6,746 nt of DNA from DAMCZI01 sp032095175 (GTDB lineage: Bacteria; Bacillota; Clostridia; Clostridiales; Caloramatoraceae), in contig DAMCZI010000090.1 in the NCBI GenBank assembly GCA_032095175.1, positions 1 to 6,746 on the forward strand, written 5' to 3'. Shown here in pieces: positions 1-5,950 of this stretch. A program made the position numbers and the translations under genes. Every line of letters starts with the position of its first letter. Within the stretch, counting starts at the first letter, position 1. The notes below the pieces were generated by a model that did not search any database, was not told the origin of the DNA, and saw nothing but the letters and a program-made list of their open reading frames with translations.

Positions 1-50
1 TATGACACAAAATAGACCAAAATATTGACTTGTTATTTTCTTTAATATGC

Positions 51-86
51 CTAAGCAGCTATAAAACAAAAATATTAAGCTCTTAG
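51..86 (-). other. Imperfect stem-loop, possible leader structure of a leftward transcript
   Basis: CTAAG (51-55) and AGCT (57-60) pair with AGCT (78-81) and CTTAG (82-86), with base 56 bulged and a 17-base AT-rich loop. It lies just downstream of the candidate leftward promoter at 99-126, so it would sit in the first 50 bases of that transcript. No U-tract follows on either strand, so it is not an obvious intrinsic terminator. Confidence 0.25.
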
Positions 87-98
87 CTGAAAAAACGC

Positions 99-126
99 CT
101 TATATATAATTAAAATATATAATCAA
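99..126 (-). promoter_or_regulatory. Candidate sigma-A promoter reading leftward out of the window
   Basis: On the minus strand TTGATT (121-126) is followed after 16 bases by TATAAG (99-104), close to TTGACA/TATAAT. A transcript would start near position 92 and leave the window. In such AT-rich DNA a match of this quality can arise by chance, so it is only a candidate. Confidence 0.35.
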
Positions 127-211
127 CAGCCGTGGATAAATTATGTTTATAACCATGAAATATTAGGTCCTTCGAATTTCAATTTAATGTAAATTTTTCT
201 ACATTTCCAAT

Positions 212-226
212 TGATAACTATTATCA
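212..226. promoter_or_regulatory. Fur-box-like palindrome
   Basis: TGATAACTATTATCA is a perfect 6-3-6 inverted repeat. It differs at one position from the 7-1-7 Fur core TGATAATnATTATCA as I recall it from Bacillus and other bacteria. Fur is the iron-dependent repressor, and such sites normally overlap promoters of iron uptake genes. No target gene lies in the window: rightward there is only the 3' end of purB on the opposite strand, and leftward the nearest edge is 211 bases away. A -10-like TATTAT (219-224, plus strand) lies inside the palindrome. Confidence 0.45.
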
Positions 227-309
227 TGTGCTAATTTGTATAAACACTCGAAAAAAGTTGCTTTTTATCATTTTGTAACTTTACCTTATTCGACAATAAC
301 AAAAAAGTA

Positions 310-344
310 AAAAGATACAGTCCTAATTTAGGGCTGTATCTTTT
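310..344 (-). terminator. Intrinsic terminator of purB
   Basis: A 16-bp stem (310-325 with 329-344, one G-T wobble) closes on a 3-base loop and begins about 10 bases after the purB stop codon. On the minus strand it is followed by a T-rich run (TTTTTACTTTTTTG), as expected for Rho-independent termination. The plus-strand reading ends in only four T, so it may also stop rightward transcripts weakly. Confidence 0.9.
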
Positions 345-354
345 AGCGTTCTTA

Positions 355-1785
355 TTATACGTTTATTTCTACTTCCATGTTATCTATTTCATATTTATTT
401 ATTACAGTATCTATAGTTTGACTTATAAAATCTTCAACCTGCTTATCTGCTCTTCCTATATAATTTTTAGGATGCAGCACTGCTTCTATTTCTTCTTTAT
501 TTAATTTGAACACTGGATCCTTTGCTATTCTATCTATTAAATCGTTTTTCTCTCCAAACTCTTTAACCATTCTTGCTGCTTCCATGGAATAAACTCTTAT
601 CTTTTCATGAAGTTCTTGTCTGTCTCCTCCTCTTTTTACAGCTTCCATCAATATATTTTCGGTAGCCATAAAAGGAATCTCTTCATATATATGTTTTTCT
701 ATTACCTTCTGGTAAACAACCAATCCAGAAGTAACGTTTATATATAGGTTCAAAATACCATCTATGGCCAGGAAGCCTTCAGGTATTGAAATTCTCTTAT
801 TTGCTGAGTCGTCCAATGTTCTTTCAAACCACTGAGTGGATGCAGTTATTGCTGGATTTAAAGCATTAACAATAACATACCTTGAAAGAGAGGATATTCT
901 TTCAGAACGCATTGGGTTTCTCTTATAAGCCATCGCTGAGGATCCAATTTGATTCTTTTCAAAGGGTTCCTCTATCTCCTTCATGTTCTGAAGTATTCTA
1001 ATATCATTACTAAACTTATATGTGCTTTGAGCAATCATACTTAAGCAGTTTAATACAAATGAATCCTGTTTTCTAGGATATGTCTGACCTGTAACAGGGA
1101 AATATCTATCCTTAAATCCCATCTTTTCGCATATCTTAGCATCTAACTCTTTAACTTTTTCTTCATCATTTTCAAATAGATTCATAAAGCTTGCCTGAGT
1201 ACCTGTAGTTCCCTTTACTCCTAGAAGCTTTAAACTATTTATTGTGTAATCAAGATAATCAATATCCATCATCAAATCCTGGAGCCATAGAGAAGCTCTC
1301 TTGCCTACGGTTGTTAGCTGCGCAGGCTGCAAATGTGTAAATGCAAGGGTTGGAAGATCCTTATACTGTAATGCAAATTCTTTAAGATTTTTAACAGCTT
1401 GAATCAGCTTATTTCTAGTAAGCTCTAAGGCTTCTTTCATCACAATAACATCTGTATTATCTCCAACATAGCAGCTTGTAGCTCCAAGATGGATTATACC
1501 CTTAGCACTAGGACATTGAAGTCCATATGCATATATGTGAGACATTACATCATGTCTTGTAATCTTCTCTCTTGCCTGTGCTTCCTCATAATTTATGTTG
1601 TTAACATTTTTCTTAAGCTCTGCTATCTGTTCGTCTGTTATATTAAGACCAAGCTCCTTTTCTGCTTCTGCAAGAGCAACCCATAACTTTCTCCATGTTG
1701 TAAATTTATTTTCGTCTGAAAATATATTAGACATTTCTTTGCTTGCATACCTTTTTATAAGAGGGCTTTCATATAAATCGTGCAT
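355..1785 (-). CDS. purB: Adenylosuccinate lyase
   Basis: Cytosolic lyase that releases fumarate from SAICAR and from adenylosuccinate, steps 8 and 12 of de novo AMP synthesis. The 476-residue protein belongs to the fumarase/aspartase superfamily. It shows the signature loop SSAMAYKRNP (282-291, catalytic serine S282 or S283), the H78-D79 pair in RHDVMSH, H151 in FTHLQPAQ, and KGTTGTQASF (191-200). The N-terminal YESPLIKRYASKEM and the C-terminal part resemble the longer animal ADSL form rather than the roughly 430-residue Bacillus PurB. The ATG has AAGGAG 8 bases upstream, and no alternative in-frame start lies between them. The gene stands alone, not in a pur operon, with an extended -10 promoter upstream and a strong terminator after it. 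The reading frame is complete. I am very sure of the function. Confidence 0.97.
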   Translation of the reverse strand: MHDLYESPLIKRYASKEMSNIFSDENKFTTWRKLWVALAEAEKELGLNITDEQIAELKKNVNNINYEEAQAREKITRHDVMSHIYAYGLQCPSAKGIIHLGATSCYVGDNTDVIVMKEALELTRNKLIQAVKNLKEFALQYKDLPTLAFTHLQPAQLTTVGKRASLWLQDLMMDIDYLDYTINSLKLLGVKGTTGTQASFMNLFENDEEKVKELDAKICEKMGFKDRYFPVTGQTYPRKQDSFVLNCLSMIAQSTYKFSNDIRILQNMKEIEEPFEKNQIGSSAMAYKRNPMRSERISSLSRYVIVNALNPAITASTQWFERTLDDSANKRISIPEGFLAIDGILNLYINVTSGLVVYQKVIEKHIYEEIPFMATENILMEAVKRGGDRQELHEKIRVYSMEAARMVKEFGEKNDLIDRIAKDPVFKLNKEEIEAVLHPKNYIGRADKQVEDFISQTIDTVINKYEIDNMEVEINV

Positions 1786-1845
1786 ATCATCATCTCCTTA
1801 GCGAACATTAATATAATATATAGATAAATATTACGGATATATTAG

Positions 1846-1854
1846 ATTATATCA
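1846..1854 (-). promoter_or_regulatory. Extended -10 promoter for purB
   Basis: The minus strand reads TGATATAAT, a perfect TGn-TATAAT extended -10 element. The -35 region 17 bases upstream (ATATTA) is poor, which is common for extended -10 promoters. Transcription would start near 1839, giving a leader of about 53 bases before the purB ATG. It lies just beyond the terminator of the aminotransferase gene, which supports purB being a separate transcription unit. No purine riboswitch-like sequence fits in this short leader. Confidence 0.6.
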
Positions 1855-1874
1855 TATAAATGCAAAAATAATAT

Positions 1875-1904
1875 AGGGGATAATACTTTTTTATATTATC
1901 CCCT
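1875..1904 (-). terminator. Intrinsic terminator of the aminotransferase gene
   Basis: An 11-bp perfect stem (1875-1885 with 1894-1904, GGGGATAATA core) encloses an 8-base loop. It begins 13 bases after the aminotransferase stop codon. On the minus strand it is followed by TATATTATTTTTG, a T-rich tail. It separates the padR-aminotransferase unit from purB. Confidence 0.85.
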
Positions 1905-1917
1905 TAATAATAATTTT

Positions 1918-3102
1918 TTACTTTACGAAATTTTCTATTCTGTTTAATCCTTCTTTAATGTTCTCCATTGAGGTTGCATAGGATAATCTTATATAGCTAT
2001 CTGTTCCAAATCCAGCGCCTGGTATTGCTGCAACTTTTTCTGCCTCAAGCAGTGCACTGCATAGATCAACTGAACTGTTTATCTTATATCCCTTAATAGT
2101 CTTCCCTATAAGCTTTGTAATGTTTATCATTACATAAAATGCTCCATCAGGCTTCTTGCATGATAATCCAGGTATACTGTTAACCTTTTCTACCATGTAA
2201 TCTCTTCTCTTTTCAAATTCTTTTCTCATAGTTTCAATATCATCCTGAGGACCATTTAGTGCTTCAACACTTGCATACTGTGCAATTGAGTTTGGATTTG
2301 AAGTTGCATGGCTCTGTACATTGGACATTATTTTTGCTATATTTTCTTCAGCTGCACAATATCCAATTCTCCATCCTGTCATTGCGTATGCCTTTGAAAC
2401 ACCATTGATAACAATGGTTCTCTTCTTTATATCTTCATTTAATGATGCTATGCTTACATGCTTAACGCCACCATATACAAGTTTCTCATATATTTCATCA
2501 GATATAACCATTAAATCATTTTTAATTGCTATTTCAGCAACCATTTCAAGCTCTTCTCTTGTATAAACAACACCTGTAGGATTGTTAGGACTGTTGATTA
2601 TAATCGCTTTTGTTTTCTTTGTAATTGCCTTTTCAAGAGCTTCCTTTGTATATTTAAAGTTGTTTTCTTCCTTGCATTCAACAAGAACAGGTACTGCATC
2701 AACAAGCTTTACTAGTTCAGGATAGCTTACCCAATATGGTAGTGGAACTATAACCTCATCACCAGGATTACATATCGCCATTAATGAATTATATAAAGAA
2801 TGTTTAGCACCATTTGAAATAACTATCTGTGATGGTCTGTAATCCAAGTTGTTATCTCTCTTGAATTTATTACAGATTGCTTCCTTAAGTCCCAATATTC
2901 CTGATGCTGGAGTATATCTTGTTAAACCCTTTGTAATTGCATCAATACCTGCATCCTGTATATTTTTAGGTGTATTAAAATCTGGTTCACCTGCTCCAAA
3001 GCTTACTACATCGACTCCTTCTTCCTTTAACTTCTTAGCCTTAGCAGTTATTGCAAGAGTAACTGAAGCTGATATTTGTTCGCCTTTTCTTGATAATTCC
3101 AT
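1918..3102 (-). CDS. aspB: Class I PLP-dependent aminotransferase, aspartate aminotransferase type
   Basis: Cytosolic pyridoxal-phosphate enzyme, most likely exchanging amino groups between aspartate/2-oxoglutarate and oxaloacetate/glutamate. The 394-residue chain has the fold-type I landmarks in order: FGAGEPDF (35-42), TRYTPASG (61-68), SNGAKHSLYN (96-105, cofactor phosphate loop), SPNNPTG (171-177, N174), SDEIYE (201-206, D202 and Y205), the Schiff-base lysine K237 in SKAYAMTGWR, and R372 in YIRLSYA for the substrate carboxylate. Length and motifs fit the Ib subgroup (Bacillus AspB, Thermus AspC). Substrate range cannot be settled from sequence, and some relatives also use prephenate or other amino acids. 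The ATG has GGAGG 7 bases upstream. The start lies 32 bases after padR with no terminator between, so cotranscription is likely. Confidence 0.93.
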   Translation of the reverse strand: MELSRKGEQISASVTLAITAKAKKLKEEGVDVVSFGAGEPDFNTPKNIQDAGIDAITKGLTRYTPASGILGLKEAICNKFKRDNNLDYRPSQIVISNGAKHSLYNSLMAICNPGDEVIVPLPYWVSYPELVKLVDAVPVLVECKEENNFKYTKEALEKAITKKTKAIIINSPNNPTGVVYTREELEMVAEIAIKNDLMVISDEIYEKLVYGGVKHVSIASLNEDIKKRTIVINGVSKAYAMTGWRIGYCAAEENIAKIMSNVQSHATSNPNSIAQYASVEALNGPQDDIETMRKEFEKRRDYMVEKVNSIPGLSCKKPDGAFYVMINITKLIGKTIKGYKINSSVDLCSALLEAEKVAAIPGAGFGTDSYIRLSYATSMENIKEGLNRIENFVK

Positions 3103-3134
3103 GTAATTCCCTCCATAAATAAAGAATATAATTT

Positions 3135-3506
3135 TTATTTATAAATTGCCTTAATTGTATTATCAATTATAGATAGGGATTCTTCGAGGAGCGGCTTATT
3201 TATGTACTTAATTCTTTCGAAGTATGTAATTCCTGTATCAGTTATGTTATAATGTCGCTTGGATTTTTTATCAGGTTCATCCCACCATCCTTCAATAAGC
3301 AGATCCTCCTCCATTTTTCTCAGTAGAGGATATATCATACCAGGACTGGGACGCCACTTATAATCCATAAGCTCCTCAATTCTGTCTATAATTTCGTTTC
3401 CATAATGTCTTTTATTGCTGAGAAGATTTAAAATAAGTAATTTTACTATAGTTGTTGTATTTACTTTAGTAGGAAATTGCCTGTTTCTATTGCTGCCATC
3501 AGACAT
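3135..3506 (-). CDS. PadR-family transcriptional regulator
   Basis: A 123-residue DNA-binding protein of the short (single-domain plus C-terminal helix) PadR type. The winged helix spans about residues 17-97. HYGNEIIDRIEE (34-45) starts the helix-turn-helix, SPGMIYPLLRKMEE (54-67) is the recognition-helix hallmark, and KSKRHYNITDTG (81-92) is the wing with the usual [KR]xYxIT-xxG pattern. The C-terminal helix (about 98-123) should make the dimer. An N-terminal stretch of about 15 polar residues precedes the domain. The ATG has GGGGTG with a 5-base spacer. PadR proteins typically repress their own gene and a neighbour; here the only candidate in cis is the aminotransferase gene 32 bases downstream. 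The ligand is unknown. No sharp sigma-A promoter was found upstream, but repeated operator-like elements are present. Confidence 0.9.
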   Translation of the reverse strand: MSDGSNRNRQFPTKVNTTTIVKLLILNLLSNKRHYGNEIIDRIEELMDYKWRPSPGMIYPLLRKMEEDLLIEGWWDEPDKKSKRHYNITDTGITYFERIKYINKPLLEESLSIIDNTIKAIYK

Positions 3507-3535
3507 ATTTTCACCCCGTATCCATAAAAAGTCAC

Positions 3536-3638
3536 TTTAAACAACTGATAACTGCATGATTTAATTCAATTTATCTACTGTTCTTTGTTTATATAAATTA
3601 TCTTTTATAAGGTTGTTTATACACTAATTTTGTTTAAA
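3536..3638. repeat. Cluster of four TTGTTTAWA elements upstream of padR
   Basis: TTGTTTATA occurs exactly twice in direct orientation (3585-3593 and 3613-3621). TTGTTTAAA follows at 3630-3638, and the same motif lies in the opposite orientation at 3536-3544 (TTTAAACAA on the plus strand). Their position in front of an autoregulated type of gene makes them operator candidates. The AT-rich context lowers the weight of the match. Confidence 0.35.
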
Positions 3639-3771
3639 CCTTTATATCTCAGCGGAAATTAAAGAGTTTATTTCTAAACCCAATTTTAATATAGCACTCT
3701 ATCCTTCATATGTCTAGTATATAATGAATAAAATCCTGCAATTTTCATTAATTTATAACTATTTTATCAGT

Positions 3772-3821
3772 TTATATATTAAAGGTGACATAATATTTAT
3801 TATGTCACCTTTAATATATAA
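3772..3821 (-). terminator. Long hairpin terminating spoVS, possibly bidirectional
   Basis: A perfect 23-bp inverted repeat (3772-3794 with 3799-3821) closes on a 4-base loop and begins 12 bases after the spoVS stop codon. The GC-richer core (GGTGACATAATA) is followed on the minus strand by TTTAATATATAAAC, a modest T-rich tail. The arms extend further as pure A-T pairs. The plus strand reads similarly. Confidence 0.75.
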
Positions 3822-3833
3822 TATAACATAAAT

Positions 3834-4094
3834 CTATCTTGGCTGTATAATAAACTTTATAGCAGTACGTTCCTCACCATCAACAATAATATCTGAAAAA
3901 GCTGGTATACATACTAAATCCATACCACTTGGAGAAACAAAACCCCTAGCAATTGCTATGGCTTTTACAGCTTGATTGATTGCACCGGCTCCTATAGCCT
4001 GCATTTCTGCTAACCCCTTTTCCCTAATTACCCCTGCTAGTGCCCCGGCAACAGAGTTTGGATTTGATTTTGCTGAAACCTTTAATACGTCCAT
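3834..4094 (-). CDS. spoVS: Stage V sporulation protein S
   Basis: Small 86-residue Alba-like protein needed in Bacillus for passage through stage V (coat assembly and heat resistance) and also affecting septation; the biochemical role is not settled. The sequence has the family hallmarks: LKVSAKSNPNSVAGALAG (4-21), MQAIGAGAINQAVKAIAIAR (31-50), CIPAFSDI (62-69) and the terminal GEERTAIKFIIQPR. The length equals the usual family length. The ATG has AAGGAGG with a 7-base spacer. The gene is monocistronic: rny's hairpin lies upstream and its own hairpin downstream. A sigma-H-like promoter sits about 50 bases upstream, matching the sigma-H control known in B. subtilis. Its presence supports a spore-forming host, although SpoVS relatives also occur in some non-sporulators. 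Confidence 0.97.
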   Translation of the reverse strand: MDVLKVSAKSNPNSVAGALAGVIREKGLAEMQAIGAGAINQAVKAIAIARGFVSPSGMDLVCIPAFSDIIVDGEERTAIKFIIQPR

Positions 4095-4142
4095 TTCTTA
4101 TCCTCCTTAGCCTAGTTATACTTTATTTTGTTTATATATTTT

Positions 4143-4171
4143 AATTTCTACATACATTCGAAATTTCCTGC
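4143..4171 (-). promoter_or_regulatory. Candidate sigma-H promoter of spoVS
   Basis: On the minus strand GCAGGAAAT (4163-4171) is followed after 11 bases by GTAGAAATT (4143-4151). The B. subtilis sigma-H pattern is roughly RwAGGAnnT, an 11-12 base spacer, then RnnGAATww. The -35 core AGGAnnT matches fully, and the -10 has one mismatch (GAAA for GAAT). The spacing is right, and the implied leader is about 40 bases. spoVS is a known sigma-H target in B. subtilis. Confidence 0.55.
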
Positions 4172-4234
4172 TAAAAAAGCAATAAATTATGCAATATTCG
4201 CTATATTTTTAATAATTGTTACATATTATATATA

Positions 4235-4291
4235 TTAGAACACAAAAACAGGAGGAATATAAATGCAATTCCTCCTGTTTTTGTGTTCTAA
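4235..4291 (-). terminator. 24-bp perfect hairpin between rny and spoVS, likely bidirectional terminator
   Basis: Positions 4235-4258 pair without mismatch with 4268-4291 around a 9-base loop. The inner stem ACAGGAGGAAT / ATTCCTCCTGT is followed on both strands by TTTTTGTGTT, so an inner hairpin plus U-tract works in either direction. It begins only 7 bases after the rny stop codon. It separates rny from the spoVS promoter. Confidence 0.85.
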
Positions 4292-4298
4292 AATTAAC

Positions 4299-5840
4299 TT
4301 ATTTAGCGTATTCTATTGCTCTAACTTCTCTGATAACATTTATCTTTATCTGTCCAGGGTATTCAAGTTCACTTTCTACCTTCTTCACAATATCCCTGGC
4401 CATTTGAATAGTTTCCAAATCTGAAATTGCTTCAGGCTTAACCATAATTCTTATTTCACGTCCAGCCTGTATCGCAAAGGATTTTTCAACACCTTCAAAG
4501 GAGTTAGCGATCTCTTCTAATTTCTCTAGCCTTTTGATATATGCTTCAAGAGTTTCCCTTCTTGCACCTGGTCTCGCTGCAGAAATAGCGTCGGCAGCTT
4601 GAACAAGTATCGCCTCAACTGTTTGAGGCTCAATATCTGCATGATGGGCAGATACAGCATGTATAATAGCTGGTGATTCATTATACTTTTTAACGATATC
4701 ACTACCTATGAGTGCATGAGGTCCTTCTACTTCGTGATCAACCGATTTTCCTATATCATGTAATAATCCAGCACGCTTGGCTACTGCAACATCAGCACCA
4801 AGTTCTGATGCCATAAGTCCTGCCAAATATGAAACCTCAATGGAGTGCTTCAATACATTCTGGCCATAACTAGTTCTATATTTCAATCGGCCTAATAATC
4901 TTATTAATTCTGAATGGAGTCCATGAACTCCTGTGTCAAAGGTGGCTTGTTCGCCCTGTTCTCTTATATCCAGTTCAACTTCCTTCTTTGCCTTTTCAAC
5001 CATTTCTTCTATTCTAGCAGGATGGATTCTTCCATCGGTAATTAGCTTTTCAAGGGCTAATCTAGCAACTTCCCTACGTATAGGATCAAAGCTTGATAGG
5101 ATAACAGCTTCAGGAGTATCGTCTATGATTAGATCAATACCAGTAAGGGTTTCAAGGGTACGTATGTTTCTTCCTTCCCTTCCTATTATCCTTCCCTTCA
5201 TCTCATCATTTGGAAGAGCTACAACCGAAACTGTAGTTTCAGCAACATGGTCTGCAGCACATCTCTGTATAGAACAAGCGATTATTTCTCTTGCTTTTTT
5301 CTCTGCTTCTTCACGTGCCCTAGACTCAATATCCTTTATCATTATAGCAGCTTCATGCTTTATTTCCTTCTCAATATCGCTTAAAAGGAGTTCCCTTGCC
5401 TGTTCCCTTGTTAACTCAGCAATCCTTTCCAGCTCTTCTAGCTGCTTATTATATAATTCATTTACCTGTTCCTGCAGTTGTTGAACTTCCTGCTGTTTTT
5501 TACTAAGGTTCTCTTCTCTGGATTCTAGAGACTCAACTTTTCTATCAATACTTTCTTCTCTTTGAATGTATCTTCTTTCCATTCTTTGAAGTTCATTTCT
5601 TCTTTCTCTGACTTCTCTTTCAAACTCAGATCTTAATTTATGAACTTCTTCCTTTGACTCAAGTATAGCTTCCTTCTTTTTGGACTCAGCTTCTCGTTCA
5701 GCCTCAGCTACTATCTTTGTTGCCTGTTCTTCGGCAACTTGTATCTTGCCTTCTGCTATCTTCTTTCTAACAAAATAGCCTATTACAAAGGCTATAATTC
5801 CAACAACAAAAGCAATAATTATTGTAATAATAGTTTGAAT
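4299..5840 (-). CDS. rny: Ribonuclease Y (membrane-anchored endoribonuclease), probable ATT start
   Basis: RNase Y makes the rate-limiting cuts in bulk mRNA decay at the cytoplasmic face of the membrane. Numbering from an upstream in-frame TTG (5861), the frame has 520 residues: a transmembrane helix (about 9-31), a long charged coiled coil (about 33-195), a KH domain with GREG (227-230) in GRIIGREGRNIR, and an HD phosphohydrolase domain with H339, H368-D369 in LLHDIGK, H401/H406/H407 and D424. The TTG has no Shine-Dalgarno sequence. A strong AAGGAGGTG lies downstream of it (5855-5847), 8 bases before an in-frame ATT at 5840. That start gives 513 residues, with the GYFVRK motif placed 21 residues in, as I recall for B. 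subtilis Rny. I therefore prefer ATT; the alternative is TTG at 5861. The gene has its own promoter and is followed by a strong hairpin. Confidence 0.9.
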   Translation of the reverse strand: MQTIITIIIAFVVGIIAFVIGYFVRKKIAEGKIQVAEEQATKIVAEAEREAESKKKEAILESKEEVHKLRSEFEREVRERRNELQRMERRYIQREESIDRKVESLESREENLSKKQQEVQQLQEQVNELYNKQLEELERIAELTREQARELLLSDIEKEIKHEAAIMIKDIESRAREEAEKKAREIIACSIQRCAADHVAETTVSVVALPNDEMKGRIIGREGRNIRTLETLTGIDLIIDDTPEAVILSSFDPIRREVARLALEKLITDGRIHPARIEEMVEKAKKEVELDIREQGEQATFDTGVHGLHSELIRLLGRLKYRTSYGQNVLKHSIEVSYLAGLMASELGADVAVAKRAGLLHDIGKSVDHEVEGPHALIGSDIVKKYNESPAIIHAVSAHHADIEPQTVEAILVQAADAISAARPGARRETLEAYIKRLEKLEEIANSFEGVEKSFAIQAGREIRIMVKPEAISDLETIQMARDIVKKVESELEYPGQIKINVIREVRAIEYAK

Positions 5841-5846
5841 ATATAA

Positions 5847-5855
5847 CACCTCCTT
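5847..5855 (-). promoter_or_regulatory. Shine-Dalgarno sequence that decides the rny start
   Basis: The minus strand reads AAGGAGGTG, complementary over nine bases to the 16S rRNA 3' end. The next in-frame codon at normal distance is ATT (5840-5838), 8 bases after GGAGG. No ATG, GTG or TTG lies at a usable distance in the rny frame; the GTG here is part of the site itself. The TTG at 5861 lies upstream of it and is preceded by ATAAGTTTAAAA, which contains no ribosome site. Confidence 0.7.
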
Positions 5856-5889
5856 ATTCAATTTTAAACTTATATCTGGCTAAAGAGAA

Positions 5890-5946
5890 ACAAATAATTT
5901 CTGAAGCATATTAATAACAGCAAGATTATACTTAACCATTATTTGT
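5890..5946 (-). other. Inverted repeat in the rny leader
   Basis: ACAAATAAT (minus strand, 5946-5938) pairs perfectly with ATTATTTGT (5898-5890), a 9-bp AU-rich stem spanning a 39-base loop. It begins almost exactly at the transcription start predicted from the rny promoter. It could be a 5'-end-protecting stem or chance pairing in AT-rich DNA. Confidence 0.3.
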
Positions 5947-5950
5947 ATTA

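Larger units (their letters stand above)
1..309. other. Gene-free intergenic region left of purB
   Basis: No credible coding sequence is present here; all frames are broken by frequent stops. A gene read rightward from outside the window could end within the first 28 bases (stops at 13-15 and 26-28), but nothing identifies one. The region holds a Fur-box-like palindrome at 212-226, a candidate leftward promoter at 99-126, an imperfect stem-loop at 51-86 and a small inverted repeat (AATGTA / TACATT) at 185-206. It is probably the upstream control region of a leftward gene beyond position 1. Confidence 0.6.
3507..3833. other. Intergenic region between spoVS and padR
   Basis: No coding sequence is seen in these 327 bases. 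The right end holds the spoVS hairpin (3772-3821). The middle holds a 7-bp stem with a GAAA tetraloop (3664-3681, minus strand, one G-T wobble). Between 3536 and 3638 there are four TTGTTTAWA elements in front of padR. I looked for a sigma-A promoter for padR on the minus strand and found only weak matches, for example GATAAT with no acceptable -35. Confidence 0.6.

Noticed and set aside
100..156. 18-codon minus-strand frame with AAGGA upstream, as a possible leader peptide
   Set aside because: The spacing of about 11 bases is long, the composition is just AT-rich, and it overlaps the candidate leftward promoter.
1489..3106. Plus-strand open frames of 65-85 codons opposite purB and the aminotransferase gene
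   Set aside because: They are shadows of the genes on the other strand, with no ribosome sites and low-complexity hydrophobic translations.
4251..4430. Plus-strand AGGAGG plus ATG (4263) opening a frame of about 53 codons antisense to rny
   Set aside because: The ribosome site is one arm of the terminator stem and the frame only mirrors rny; no coding signal of its own.
4933..5484. 183-codon open frame on the plus strand inside rny
   Set aside because: It is antisense to a certain gene and its serine-rich composition is what the reverse complement of a charged coiled-coil and KH region gives; no ribosome site or family resemblance.
5859..5861. TTG at 5861 as the rny start
   Set aside because: No ribosome site precedes it and the strong one lies downstream of it; kept only as an alternative.
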